A stretch of DNA of 62,118 bases, from contig NZ_JAFFPK010000008.1 in the NCBI RefSeq assembly GCF_017590215.1, positions 1 through 62,118 of the forward strand, written 5' to 3'. This document shows, piece after piece, positions 26,767 to 36,100 of this stretch. The stretch's first letter is position 1. The number at the start of each line of letters is the position of its first letter. The DNA comes from Clostridium sp. CCUG 7971 (GTDB lineage Bacteria; Bacillota; Clostridia; Peptostreptococcales; Peptostreptococcaceae). The notes under the pieces are model-generated. The model was not told the origin of the DNA and ran no database searches. It worked only from the letters and a program-made list of their open reading frames with translations. Made by a program: the position numbers and the translations under genes.

Positions 26767-29094
26767 TTATTTCTTAGAAATACTAAAGTTCATTAGCTTT
26801 TCATTATAATTTAATATAATTTTACCATAATCTATTCCATTGATGTTTATATTACAGCTACTATACTTCTTACTATATCCATTATTAATTAGTTCAATAT
26901 TAATAATTAGTTTATCTTTATTTTCTACAGATATCTTGTATAAATTATATTTTCCATTTCTATAATCAAATGACTCTCCATCATCTTGATAATGAGTATA
27001 CTCAAAATTATTTTCATCTAAGTATATATCTAAAACTAAAGTATCTATTTCTTTTTCACCTATATAATTTATTTGAGGGAAATTTGGTATTATGCTTCCT
27101 GATTTAATATATATTGGACATATATCTATGGGAGTTTCTTTTATTATATACTTTCCACCTTCATACACTTCTTTTGTCCAGTAATCTATCCATCTACTCC
27201 CTTTTGGTAAATATACCATTCTAGCCTTTTTACCTTGTTCAAGTATTGGAGCTACCATTATATTTTCACCACAAAGGAATTGGTCGTTTATTTCATATGT
27301 TTTTTCATCATTTTGATAATGTAGTAAAACAGGTCTTATTAGAGGAAGTCCATCCTTTTCTCCTTTATAGAAATTATCATATATATATGGAAGTATCTTA
27401 TATCTTAACTTTACATATTTTCTATAAATATCTTCTGTCTTTTTATCAAATGCCCAAGGTTCTTGATCTCTTGAATAAATTGTTGTGTGATTTCTAAATA
27501 ATGGAGTAAATGCACCAACTTGAACCCACCTACTAAGTAACTCCGATGTAGCATCATATCCAAACCCACCTATATCTGTACCACAAAATGACATTCCACT
27601 AAGACCTAAATTCATAAGCATTGGCACACTCATTCTAAGGTGTTCCCAAGTACTTTGATTATCTCCAGTCCAAACTGTGGAATACTTTTGCGTTCCTGAA
27701 TAACATGCTCTTGTTATTACAAAAGGTCTTTTATCTGTATGTTTTTTTATTCCTTCATATGTAGCTTTACTCATCATATGTCCATATACATTATGAATTT
27801 CTTTATGGTCTAAAATATCGCCATCTTCATTAAATTTGATATCATCTGGAAGTGGCCCATTGAAACTTGCTGGTTCATTCATATCATTCCAAACTCCAGC
27901 TACTCCATCCTCAAGAAGTATTTTTTGATTATTTGACCACCAGTTCCTAACTTTACTATTCATAAAATCTGGAAAAACAGAATTACCTGGCCATACCCAG
28001 TTAGTATATGTTATTCCATTTTTATCTGTTGCAAAATATCCATTTTTTAGACCTTCATCATATATAGAGTAACCTTTTTCTACCTTAACACCAGGGTCTA
28101 TTATTGTAACCAACTTAAATCCATTTTCTTTAAGATTTTCTATCATTTTTTTAGGATTTTTAAATTTATTTTTATCCCATGTAAATACTCTAAAATCATC
28201 CATATACTCTATATCTAAGTATAGTGCATCACAAGGTATATCTTTTTCTCTAAATTTATTAGCTATATCAACTACATTACTTTCAGGACAATACGCCCAT
28301 CTACACTGTTGGTATCCTAAAGTCCATAGCTGAGGAAGTGGAGTACTTCCAGTTAAATATGTATATCCTTTTATTACTTTATCGACACTTGGTCCATATA
28401 TAAAATAATAATCGATGTTTCCATCTAATGACGCAAAGTAATAATAATTCGAATTTTCTTTTCCTAAATCAAAATGAGATTCAAAAGTATTATCAAAGAA
28501 AATTCCAAAAGCTTCTTTATCTTCTAAAGTTATAAAAAATGGTATTGATTTATATAATTTTTCATATGTTTCACCATGAGGAGTTGGGTCATCTGTATTC
28601 CAATTAATATAATGACACCCTCTCTTATTTAAATGACCCGTTCTTTCACCAAATCCATAAAAATACATCTCTTCTTTTAATTTTTTAGGGATAAATACCT
28701 TGTATTCTACATGATCTGTTGGTTTATGGCCTTCCTGCATGGCTATATCTAATCTACCCGCACAGTTTTTTATAAATGGTTCCCTATCTCCCCTATAGTC
28801 TTCGCATATCAATTTTCCATTTTTATTGTATATATCTGTTTTAAAGTTATCATATACCCTTATAATTAAATCATTAGTTTTTATCTCTATATATAATTCT
28901 TTATTTGTAACTTTAAATTTGCATTTTTCTATCTTAAAATCTTCAATTGCTTTAGACTTTCTCTTCTCCCTTAATGTAGGCACAAAAAAGTTTACTATAT
29001 AAGAATTTATAATTTCTATTTTTACATCAATATTTTCAAATTTTATATTTACAATATTATCTTTAATGTTATAATCTTTTATTTTTCCAAACAT
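26767..29094 (-). CDS. GH31 alpha-glucosidase
   Basis: A 775-residue family GH31 enzyme that releases terminal alpha-glucose. The catalytic nucleophile is Asp404 in GVWNDMNEP, and the acid/base is Asp478 in WTGDNQSTWEHL. The N-terminal beta-sandwich (residues ~1-240), the barrel and the C-terminal beta domains are all present. There is no signal peptide, so it acts in the cytoplasm. It is last in the locus, downstream of GH85. In an N-glycan locus it may remove the glucose cap of immature high-mannose glycans, as glucosidase II does in eukaryotes; a general alpha-glucosidase or alpha-xylosidase role cannot be excluded. Confidence 0.93.
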   Translation of the reverse strand: MFGKIKDYNIKDNIVNIKFENIDVKIEIINSYIVNFFVPTLREKRKSKAIEDFKIEKCKFKVTNKELYIEIKTNDLIIRVYDNFKTDIYNKNGKLICEDYRGDREPFIKNCAGRLDIAMQEGHKPTDHVEYKVFIPKKLKEEMYFYGFGERTGHLNKRGCHYINWNTDDPTPHGETYEKLYKSIPFFITLEDKEAFGIFFDNTFESHFDLGKENSNYYYFASLDGNIDYYFIYGPSVDKVIKGYTYLTGSTPLPQLWTLGYQQCRWAYCPESNVVDIANKFREKDIPCDALYLDIEYMDDFRVFTWDKNKFKNPKKMIENLKENGFKLVTIIDPGVKVEKGYSIYDEGLKNGYFATDKNGITYTNWVWPGNSVFPDFMNSKVRNWWSNNQKILLEDGVAGVWNDMNEPASFNGPLPDDIKFNEDGDILDHKEIHNVYGHMMSKATYEGIKKHTDKRPFVITRACYSGTQKYSTVWTGDNQSTWEHLRMSVPMLMNLGLSGMSFCGTDIGGFGYDATSELLSRWVQVGAFTPLFRNHTTIYSRDQEPWAFDKKTEDIYRKYVKLRYKILPYIYDNFYKGEKDGLPLIRPVLLHYQNDEKTYEINDQFLCGENIMVAPILEQGKKARMVYLPKGSRWIDYWTKEVYEGGKYIIKETPIDICPIYIKSGSIIPNFPQINYIGEKEIDTLVLDIYLDENNFEYTHYQDDGESFDYRNGKYNLYKISVENKDKLIINIELINNGYSKKYSSCNININGIDYGKIILNYNEKLMNFSISKK

Positions 29095-29119
29095 GTCATC
29101 CCTCCACTATATAACCTTA

Positions 29120-29148
29120 TAAGCTGATGCATAATATACATCAGCTTA
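29120..29148 (-). other. Intercistronic hairpin between GH85 and GH31
   Basis: A 10-bp perfect stem TAAGCTGATG / CATCAGCTTA with no T run. It is likely an RNA-stabilising or processing element, not an efficient terminator. Confidence 0.55.
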
Positions 29149-29166
29149 CTTAAATATTTAAATTAT

Positions 29167-32100
29167 TTAATTCTCTTTTACTATTTCAACTTTTTCATTT
29201 ACTACTTTCGGATTTTTTAAATTTTCAAAAGATGTTTTTAAATCAGATTCAACTTTTAATATTTCTTCCTTTTCTACTTCCACTTTATCTATCACTTCTT
29301 TAGCTTTTCTTAATATAGATTCAAAGCTTTCATCTTTTATTCCTAAATTTTTATATTCTTCCTCTATTTTTTGTATAGTCTCATTCAATTTATATAAAGA
29401 TTGTTTATTATCTATAACCGTAACTTTATTAGCGTCTAAACCTAATACTTCTATTTCATAAATTCTAGTTGCTCCACCTGATCCTTGTTCTGATTTATTT
29501 ATTTTAACTCTTACATATCTTGCTAATTCATAGTTTAAATCATCTTTAGATACTGCATCAGTATTTCCTTTTATATCTTTTAATTGAGTCCATGTTTTTG
29601 AATCCTTGCTAACTTCTACAGTATACTCAGATGTATTTAAATTTCTAGCTTCTCCACCTGCTTGTGCATGGCTCATTCTTAGTTCCTTTATAGTCATTTC
29701 TTTCCCTAAGTCAACTTCTATCCAGTTACCTTTTTCTCCAAATGCACACCACTTACTACTTAATTTTCCATCAAATGCAAATTTAGCAGCTTCCCCATCA
29801 TTAACTTGGGCATTGGCTTTTGCTTCTTTATTTAGGGCTAAGTTTGAAAGCCCACCTTTAGCTTGATTACTTACAACTATAAAATCATCTTTTTTATTAA
29901 TGGTTTCTCCTGCTGGATTTGATACTATTTGAGTTACAGAATATACTCCTGGTTTATCAAACTTAACAGTTATTTTTTCACCACTTAATTCTTCATTTTT
30001 ATGTAGTCCTTCAATTTTCCACTTAACATTATCTTTAGCTAATGACTTATCACTTAAAGTTATTGATTCTCCTGGTGCTACAATTTGTGAGCTAATTTCA
30101 AAATTAGCTTTAGGAGTTTCAAGTTTTGGCCACTTAACATTTACTTTTGCTTCGTGTTGTAGGTTAGTTTGGTTAAGCTTACTTACTGGTTTTACTATAA
30201 AAGTTGACTGTGTATCTAATGTAAGTTCTCTTTCTATATTACTTACATAGAATGCATTTGTTGGAGTTGCTCCTATTAGTTCTTTATTTCCTTTACTATC
30301 TTCTATGTATATTTCATAATGACTTACATCATTACTTCCTTTATCCCATGTTAATCTAACATTTCCATAATAATTATCTATAACTTTAAAATCTTCTACT
30401 TTTAAATTAGATATTTTAGAAACATCATTACCTTTATTTCCATCTGTTATAGACAATTCTCCTAAATTAAGTTTGTACTTAGTTGATCTAGATCTACCTT
30501 CTATAACTAGAGATATTTCCTCCAATTCTTCACCTGCAAATTTACCTAAAGAGGCTTTAGATTCACTCCAATTTCCAGTTTGCTTAGTATCTAGGTTTAC
30601 AGTTTTCTTTTTACCGTTAATAACTAATTCTAACTTAAGCTTAGCTTTATCATTAGTTGATTTGTATTTTAAAGATATCTCTGTGTTTGAAGTTAAATCT
30701 ACTTCTGAAGCATATAGTTTTATAGTACTTTTTCCACCATTTTCTAACTTACCTCTAAGCGCTATAGAATTTCCTCCATAGAAACTATCAGTATAATCTA
30801 CATCTGCACTTAAGTTATTTTTCTTATTATCTATTACCCATCTATAAGTTGGCATTACATCCATCATGCCTCTATGGTTCCATTCATCATCTGAAACTTG
30901 CTTTCCATTTACATTAAAGAACTTACCATTACCCATAGAGAAATTTGTTACAAATGGTAAAGATGTTACAGGAGATTTTTCTACTATGTAGTTAGATATA
31001 CCTTTCCAATCGTCTTCACCCTTTTCCCTTGGATCTCCACTTTCATTTACCCAGAACTTATTCTCTTTTGCCAAAAATTCGTCAAAATCTTTTGATGAAT
31101 CATAAGTCCATGAAGGGCAGTATAATCCTAAAGATGTATTTGCATCTTGACCTTCTGGGAATAAATAATCCCATTTAATTTTTGTATTATATCCGTCAGC
31201 TTGTACATCAACTCCTGCATATAAGTCGTATGGGCTTCTTTTCATTCGCTTAGCAAGCTTAGCTGATTCTTTTAACTCTTTACCCGTTACAGTATAAGGA
31301 ATTCTATTTTGAGTATTTTCAGGATCTACAGCTCCATACTTTTCATTAGTCCACCAGAAGTTTAAGAACATCCCGTCTGATAACGTTTTCTTATTAGTTC
31401 CTAAAAAATCCTTATTATAATCATTTAACCTATTTTGCCAAAATACTCTTCCATCATCAATCATAGAATCATACCAAATAATTTCCATATTATCAGATTT
31501 TATCTTTTGTAAATATGCTAAAAATTCCTTCATTAATTTTGCTAGCTCAGGTTTAATAGTTTCTCTATCACCTGTCTCTTGATTTATAAACCATCCATCA
31601 AAATTATAGTACTTTGCTACTTCAACTAGCTTATCAGCCATAGGGAATGTTCCATCTTTACTCTTTTGTAAAAACTCCTCCATCCACTCATATCTTCCTC
31701 CATACTCTAGTGGTGGGAAAAATACAGTTCCTAAAACTGGAACTCCATTAATATGAGCTGAATCTATTAAGTCTGCACTTGGACTTAATATTAGACCTTC
31801 TCCACCAGATCCTCCCCATGAAACTAGTGTGTCTATATATTGCCAATAACTAAAATTGTATCCATCAAATTTATCTTTTCCTTGAGATGGAGTAGAGCTA
31901 GTTGTTTTATTAGCTATAGCTAAAGATATAACTTTAGCATCTTCACTTTGTGAGTTCTTTAATTTTTCTCCATCTGTTCTTTCTTGAAGAGGTACTGTTC
32001 CAACGTTAAACTTTGCGTCTTTATCAGTTTGTGGGTTCCACTTTAATAATTCATTTGGATACCAATACGATGAAAATGGTTGTCCTGTTTTTTCTTGTAC

Positions 32101-32199
32101 TTCTATATCTGATTCTAATATTGCATAACTTGTACTTGGTATAGCACTAAAAAGCATCATTGCAGCTATTGCTGATGAAATAAACTTTCTGTGTTTCAT
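29167..32199 (-). CDS. Secreted endo-beta-N-acetylglucosaminidase, GH85
   Basis: A 1010-residue exported enzyme that cuts the chitobiose core of N-glycans between the two GlcNAc residues. A signal peptide covers residues 1-26 (cleavage after SYA). The GH85 barrel follows (~40-420), with the catalytic pair Asn206/Glu208 in DGWFINQETG and GEGLILSP. Then come beta-sandwich and fibronectin-like modules, a Pkd/Ig-like region, an F5/8-type (CBM32-like) module at ~770-910, and a helical FIVAR-like tail. There is no LPXTG or membrane anchor, so it is released or held by non-covalent contacts. Start 32199: GGGAGG lies six bases upstream of this ATG. It is the only clearly exported hydrolase in the locus. 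Confidence 0.93.
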   Translation of the reverse strand: MKHRKFISSAIAAMMLFSAIPSTSYAILESDIEVQEKTGQPFSSYWYPNELLKWNPQTDKDAKFNVGTVPLQERTDGEKLKNSQSEDAKVISLAIANKTTSSTPSQGKDKFDGYNFSYWQYIDTLVSWGGSGGEGLILSPSADLIDSAHINGVPVLGTVFFPPLEYGGRYEWMEEFLQKSKDGTFPMADKLVEVAKYYNFDGWFINQETGDRETIKPELAKLMKEFLAYLQKIKSDNMEIIWYDSMIDDGRVFWQNRLNDYNKDFLGTNKKTLSDGMFLNFWWTNEKYGAVDPENTQNRIPYTVTGKELKESAKLAKRMKRSPYDLYAGVDVQADGYNTKIKWDYLFPEGQDANTSLGLYCPSWTYDSSKDFDEFLAKENKFWVNESGDPREKGEDDWKGISNYIVEKSPVTSLPFVTNFSMGNGKFFNVNGKQVSDDEWNHRGMMDVMPTYRWVIDNKKNNLSADVDYTDSFYGGNSIALRGKLENGGKSTIKLYASEVDLTSNTEISLKYKSTNDKAKLKLELVINGKKKTVNLDTKQTGNWSESKASLGKFAGEELEEISLVIEGRSRSTKYKLNLGELSITDGNKGNDVSKISNLKVEDFKVIDNYYGNVRLTWDKGSNDVSHYEIYIEDSKGNKELIGATPTNAFYVSNIERELTLDTQSTFIVKPVSKLNQTNLQHEAKVNVKWPKLETPKANFEISSQIVAPGESITLSDKSLAKDNVKWKIEGLHKNEELSGEKITVKFDKPGVYSVTQIVSNPAGETINKKDDFIVVSNQAKGGLSNLALNKEAKANAQVNDGEAAKFAFDGKLSSKWCAFGEKGNWIEVDLGKEMTIKELRMSHAQAGGEARNLNTSEYTVEVSKDSKTWTQLKDIKGNTDAVSKDDLNYELARYVRVKINKSEQGSGGATRIYEIEVLGLDANKVTVIDNKQSLYKLNETIQKIEEEYKNLGIKDESFESILRKAKEVIDKVEVEKEEILKVESDLKTSFENLKNPKVVNEKVEIVKEN

Positions 32200-32233
32200 A
32201 GGTTTCCTCCCCATATTGATTATTTTATATATT

Positions 32234-32268
32234 AAAGCGAATTATATTTATCATTTATAATTCGCTTT
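32234..32268 (-). other. Intercistronic hairpin between ROK and GH85
   Basis: A 13-bp perfect stem AAAGCGAATTATA and complement with a 9-base loop. The T run is on the plus-strand side only, so on the minus strand it is more likely a stabiliser or weak terminator upstream of GH85. Confidence 0.6.
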
Positions 32269-32319
32269 TTCTAACTTAAAACCAGCAACTTATTTCTATT
32301 GTATTTTTTATAGATAAAC

Positions 32320-33225
32320 CTAGCTACTTGAAGTTTCTATCTTATATTTATTAATATAATTATATAAAGCTCCTATTTTACCTGAGTCATTTTGGAATTT
32401 ACAAGTATCAATTTTGACAAATTTTAGAATATCTTTATTTAAAAGTTCTAATTTTTTCTCTATATTTTCAACTAAATCATTTCTTACACTTAATCCTCCA
32501 CCGATTAAAATCTTCTCTGGCGCAAAACTATAAACAATATTATAAATACCAACTGCTAACGAGAAATAAAAATCTTCTATCAACTTTTGGACTTCTACAT
32601 CTCCATTTTCAGCTAATTCAAAAACTTCCTTGCCATCTAGGTTAGTCCCCTTAAGATTATTGACTTTTGATACTAGATTGTATGTTGAACCTAATCTACT
32701 AAAAGTTTTATACTCTAAATTTTCTAATTCTGATATTCTATGTTCTAATATATTTATCCCAAATTCTCCAGCCATACCTCTGTATCCTCTATATAATTGG
32801 TTATTTATAAATACACCTCCACCAATTCCTGTCCCTATAGTTATACATACAAAGTTTTTATTATCTACTGCATTTCCCATATATTTTTCAGCCATTGCTA
32901 CACAGTTAACATCATTATCGTAAGCACAATGAAGTCCGGTATGTTCTTTTATGTACCTATTAAGATACATATCTTGAAAGTCTGTTACTTGTCCCATAAA
33001 ATGAATATATCCATCATCGTCAATACCTCCAGGAACACTCATGGCTACACCTTCAATATTGTATAATTTTTTATATTCATTTATTATATCTACAAGTATC
33101 TTTTGCGTTTTCCCTTTACCTTGATTAGGTGTTTTTAAAGAATTAGAAACTATCATATCTCCTTCTTTATTCATTAAACTATATTTTATAGATGTTCCTC
33201 CAATATCAAAAACTATATAGTACAT
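32320..33225 (-). CDS. ROK-family sugar kinase lacking the zinc motif
   Basis: A 301-residue ROK protein with the phosphate-1 motif DIGGTSIKY at residue 7, the catalytic Asp in YDNDVNCVAMAE and the glycine-rich GTGIGGGVF. It lacks the usual His-Cys3 zinc site: the expected GEIGH is GEFGINI, and no CxCGxxGC follows. Zinc-less ROK proteins include kinases of disaccharides or beta-glucosides. It lies 30 bases after the GH1 gene, with GGGGGA before the ATG, so the two are cotranscribed. The substrate is unknown: mannose, GlcNAc or a beta-linked disaccharide are options. Confidence 0.88.
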   Translation of the reverse strand: MYYIVFDIGGTSIKYSLMNKEGDMIVSNSLKTPNQGKGKTQKILVDIINEYKKLYNIEGVAMSVPGGIDDDGYIHFMGQVTDFQDMYLNRYIKEHTGLHCAYDNDVNCVAMAEKYMGNAVDNKNFVCITIGTGIGGGVFINNQLYRGYRGMAGEFGINILEHRISELENLEYKTFSRLGSTYNLVSKVNNLKGTNLDGKEVFELAENGDVEVQKLIEDFYFSLAVGIYNIVYSFAPEKILIGGGLSVRNDLVENIEKKLELLNKDILKFVKIDTCKFQNDSGKIGALYNYINKYKIETSSS

Positions 33226-33255
33226 AATTCCCCCATGTTTTGTAAATTTTCAAAA

Positions 33256-34635
33256 TTAAAATCCATTATTTTCTATAACTTCTTTAAACCAATAAGCGCT
33301 TTTTTTAGGTATTCTTTTAAAATCGTTATTTATATCAACCTCTATAAATCCATATCTATTTTTATAAGCATTTAACCAAGACCAGTTATCCATAAATGTC
33401 CATAAATGATATCCTTTTAAATTACATCCTTCTTCAAGTGCTTTATGTACCCATTTCAAGTGCTCACTTATAAACTCTATGCGGTAATCATCTTCTATTT
33501 TTCCATTTGTCTTAAATTTATCTTCACCTTCTACACCCATACCATTTTCAGATATAAAGAATGGAATATTATTATAATTGTCTCTAATATTTATAGATAA
33601 ATCGTAAATTCCCTTTTCATATATTTCCCAACCTCTATGAGGGTTTATTTTCTTTCCAGGCATATCATAAAAATCAAAGAATGATTCTGGTGTTAAAAGT
33701 TCTCCTTCTTCAACATTGCTTTCCTTAGCCTTTACTCTTCTTGGCTGATAGTAATTTACTCCTAATAAGTCTACTATATTATGTTTTATTATATCTAAAT
33801 CTTCTTTTGTAAAATCAGGCATCAGATTTTGTTCTTTTACAAATTCTATTAATTCCCCAGGAAATTCTCCCAAGACAGATGTGTCTAAGAATGACCTATT
33901 TAGTATTAAATCAGCTATATTAGACGCTTTTAAGTCCTCTTCACTATTACTTCTTGGGTATGATGGTGTTAAGTTTATTATTATTCCTATTTCCCCGCCT
34001 TGATTTAATTTTTTATATTCCATAATAGCTAATGAACTAGATAACATTATATGGTATCCAACTTGTACTGCTCTTTTAAAATCAACTACACATGGATAGT
34101 GGTAATGACCTAAGTACCCACATTCAACTGGAACTATCGGCTCATTATGAGTAAACCATTTTTTAACTCTATCTCCAAATAACTCAAAACATTTTTTAGC
34201 AAAATTTTGATAACAAGTTACAACCTCCCGATTTTCCCACCCTCCTATATTTTGTAGATACATAGGCATATCAAAATGGAATAAATTTATAAATGGTTCT
34301 ACATTATTTTCTATCATAGTATTTATTACGTCATTATAAAATTTAACTGCGTATTCATTTACACTTTGGTCTTCATTTATAAGCCTAGACCAACTTATAG
34401 AAAATCTAAATGAATTATGTGAAAAATCTTTCATTAACTTTATATCATCTTTATATTTATAATAAAAATTACTAGTATTATAAGGACCTATATTATTGTG
34501 AAATTTTTCTGGTTCTATTTCATACCAGTAGTCCCATATATTTTGTTCTTTTCCTTCAATATTATATGCACCTTCCATCTGCGTTGCTGATGATGCACTT
34601 CCCCACCAAAAATCATTTGGAAATTTATAATTCAT
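33256..34635 (-). CDS. GH1 beta-glycosidase, phospho-glycosidase-like
   Basis: A 459-residue cytoplasmic GH1 retaining beta-glycosidase. The acid/base is Glu165 in THNEP and the nucleophile is Glu363 in FISENG. The C-terminal segment DNWSWLNAYKNRYGF has Ser where free-sugar beta-glucosidases have Glu (DNFEW), as in 6-phospho-beta-galactosidases, and keeps the final Tyr. The family's phosphate-binding Lys is one position off. In this locus a beta-glycosidase is needed for the Man-beta-1,4-GlcNAc core left after alpha-mannosidases, and this is the only candidate. A role on beta-glucosides is the alternative. AGGAGG precedes the ATG. Confidence 0.92.
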   Translation of the reverse strand: MNYKFPNDFWWGSASSATQMEGAYNIEGKEQNIWDYWYEIEPEKFHNNIGPYNTSNFYYKYKDDIKLMKDFSHNSFRFSISWSRLINEDQSVNEYAVKFYNDVINTMIENNVEPFINLFHFDMPMYLQNIGGWENREVVTCYQNFAKKCFELFGDRVKKWFTHNEPIVPVECGYLGHYHYPCVVDFKRAVQVGYHIMLSSSLAIMEYKKLNQGGEIGIIINLTPSYPRSNSEEDLKASNIADLILNRSFLDTSVLGEFPGELIEFVKEQNLMPDFTKEDLDIIKHNIVDLLGVNYYQPRRVKAKESNVEEGELLTPESFFDFYDMPGKKINPHRGWEIYEKGIYDLSINIRDNYNNIPFFISENGMGVEGEDKFKTNGKIEDDYRIEFISEHLKWVHKALEEGCNLKGYHLWTFMDNWSWLNAYKNRYGFIEVDINNDFKRIPKKSAYWFKEVIENNGF

Positions 34636-34685
34636 GTTAACTCCTCCATAAAATTCTCTTAATTAACTTAATCGATCTATGTTAT

Positions 34686-34730
34686 AAAAAAAGCTATATA
34701 ACTATACCTATAGCTATATAGCTTTTATAA
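34686..34730 (-). terminator. Terminator after GH125
   Basis: An AAAAGCTATATA stem with complement and a TTTTTTT run on the minus strand, between GH125 and GH1. It splits the importer-GH125 unit from GH1-ROK-GH85-GH31. Confidence 0.85.
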
Positions 34731-34733
34731 CTT

Positions 34734-36008
34734 TTATTTTTTAACTTTTATCCCACAGTAATCTAATACTAATTCACAAAACATCATATTTGCCCAAGAA
34801 AACCAATCTCTTGTGAATTTACTTGGGTCATCTGGATGGAATCCTTCATGCATTAAATATGTTCCTGCATCTGTATTTTTCATAGTTTCTAATAATTCTT
34901 TCTTTTTATTCATATCATTAGTTGTTAAGCCTTGCATAGCAAGTGATATATGCCATATATAACCTTCAGGAGTGTGAGGGCTTCCTACACCGGATGCAAA
35001 TTTTCCTATATGGAACTCTGAGTTTTCAGTGCTTAGTATGAAGTTTCTTGTATTAACATATTTTTCATCATCTAAGTCTGCATACCCTAAGTATGGTATC
35101 GCCAATAAACTCGGAAGATTTGCATCATCCATTAAGTTGTAGTTGCCTAATCCATCTACTTCATATGCATATATTTCTCCACATCTTGGATGGTTATATA
35201 CTGCATGCTTTTGTATTCCTTCATTTATTTCATCACTTAATTCTCTTGCGCATTTAGATAGTTCACCATCATTTAATATTTCTTTAGCGATTTCATCGAT
35301 ATAATTTAGTACTACTACTGCAAACATATTAGATGGTACTAAGTAGCTATATTGGCACGCATCATCACTTGGTCTAAACCCACACCAAGTCATTCCTGTT
35401 TCTTTATGCATTGGCCCTTTACCACTTCTTGCTAATGTATCTAATTGACGACAATCAAGTCTTTCAAATATATATGGAGAGTTCTCTTCATGATTTTGTT
35501 CCACTTTCCACAAATCAATTATTGTATGTGCTGCCTTTTTAAAAGTTTCATTAAATTGAGTTGTTCTTCCCGTATTTTTATATAATAAGTAACTTAATTG
35601 TATTGGGAAGCATAAAGAGTCTATCTCATATTTTCTCTCCCATATTTCAGGCTTCATATTGGTTAAATCACTTTGATGCCCCATACCATTTGCATCTTCA
35701 TTAAATGCATTTGCATATGGGTCAACTAGTATATATCTAAATTGTCTTTCAACTAACCCTTCTATCATATCAGCGATTTCTTCATCTTCATTAGCTAAAA
35801 CTAAATATGGTCTAATTTGGCATACAGAGTCTCTTAACCACATAGCTGGTATATCCCCTGTTAATACATATGTTGTACCATCATTCATTCTTTTAACAGT
35901 TGTATTTATAGTATTTAAGAAACATTTTTCAAACATTTCTCCTAGTTTTACATCATCTTTTAGCTTATCTTTCACTTCTTGTACTAATACATTTATTGAG
36001 TTATACAT
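34734..36008 (-). CDS. GH125 exo-alpha-1,6-mannosidase
   Basis: A 424-residue inverting, metal-independent alpha-mannosidase specific for non-reducing alpha-1,6-linked mannose. The family features are WLRDSVCQIRPY near residue 57, FRPSDDACQYSYLVPSNMF (general acid Asp215/216 region) and MHEGF (general base Glu). There is no signal peptide. GGGGGA precedes the ATG. It lies just after the ABC importer genes. Close relatives in streptococci and C. perfringens act on N-glycan cores together with GH38 enzymes. Confidence 0.94.
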   Translation of the reverse strand: MYNSINVLVQEVKDKLKDDVKLGEMFEKCFLNTINTTVKRMNDGTTYVLTGDIPAMWLRDSVCQIRPYLVLANEDEEIADMIEGLVERQFRYILVDPYANAFNEDANGMGHQSDLTNMKPEIWERKYEIDSLCFPIQLSYLLYKNTGRTTQFNETFKKAAHTIIDLWKVEQNHEENSPYIFERLDCRQLDTLARSGKGPMHKETGMTWCGFRPSDDACQYSYLVPSNMFAVVVLNYIDEIAKEILNDGELSKCARELSDEINEGIQKHAVYNHPRCGEIYAYEVDGLGNYNLMDDANLPSLLAIPYLGYADLDDEKYVNTRNFILSTENSEFHIGKFASGVGSPHTPEGYIWHISLAMQGLTTNDMNKKKELLETMKNTDAGTYLMHEGFHPDDPSKFTRDWFSWANMMFCELVLDYCGIKVKK

Positions 36009-36025
36009 TTTGTCCCCCTATATTA

Positions 36026-36067
36026 ATCAAGGTATTCTACTACTATTTTGTAGAAGAATACCTTGAT
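36026..36067 (-). other. Intercistronic hairpin after the binding-protein gene
   Basis: A 13-bp stem ATCAAGGTATTCT and its complement with a further inner stem; no T run. Such hairpins often raise the stability of the binding-protein mRNA relative to downstream genes. Confidence 0.55.
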
Positions 36068-36100
36068 ATATAAATTTAATGTTATTTTATTAGTTATTTA

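Noticed and set aside
29167-32199. Cell-wall anchoring of the GH85 by sortase
   Set aside because: The C-terminus has no LPXTG motif, hydrophobic helix or positive tail.
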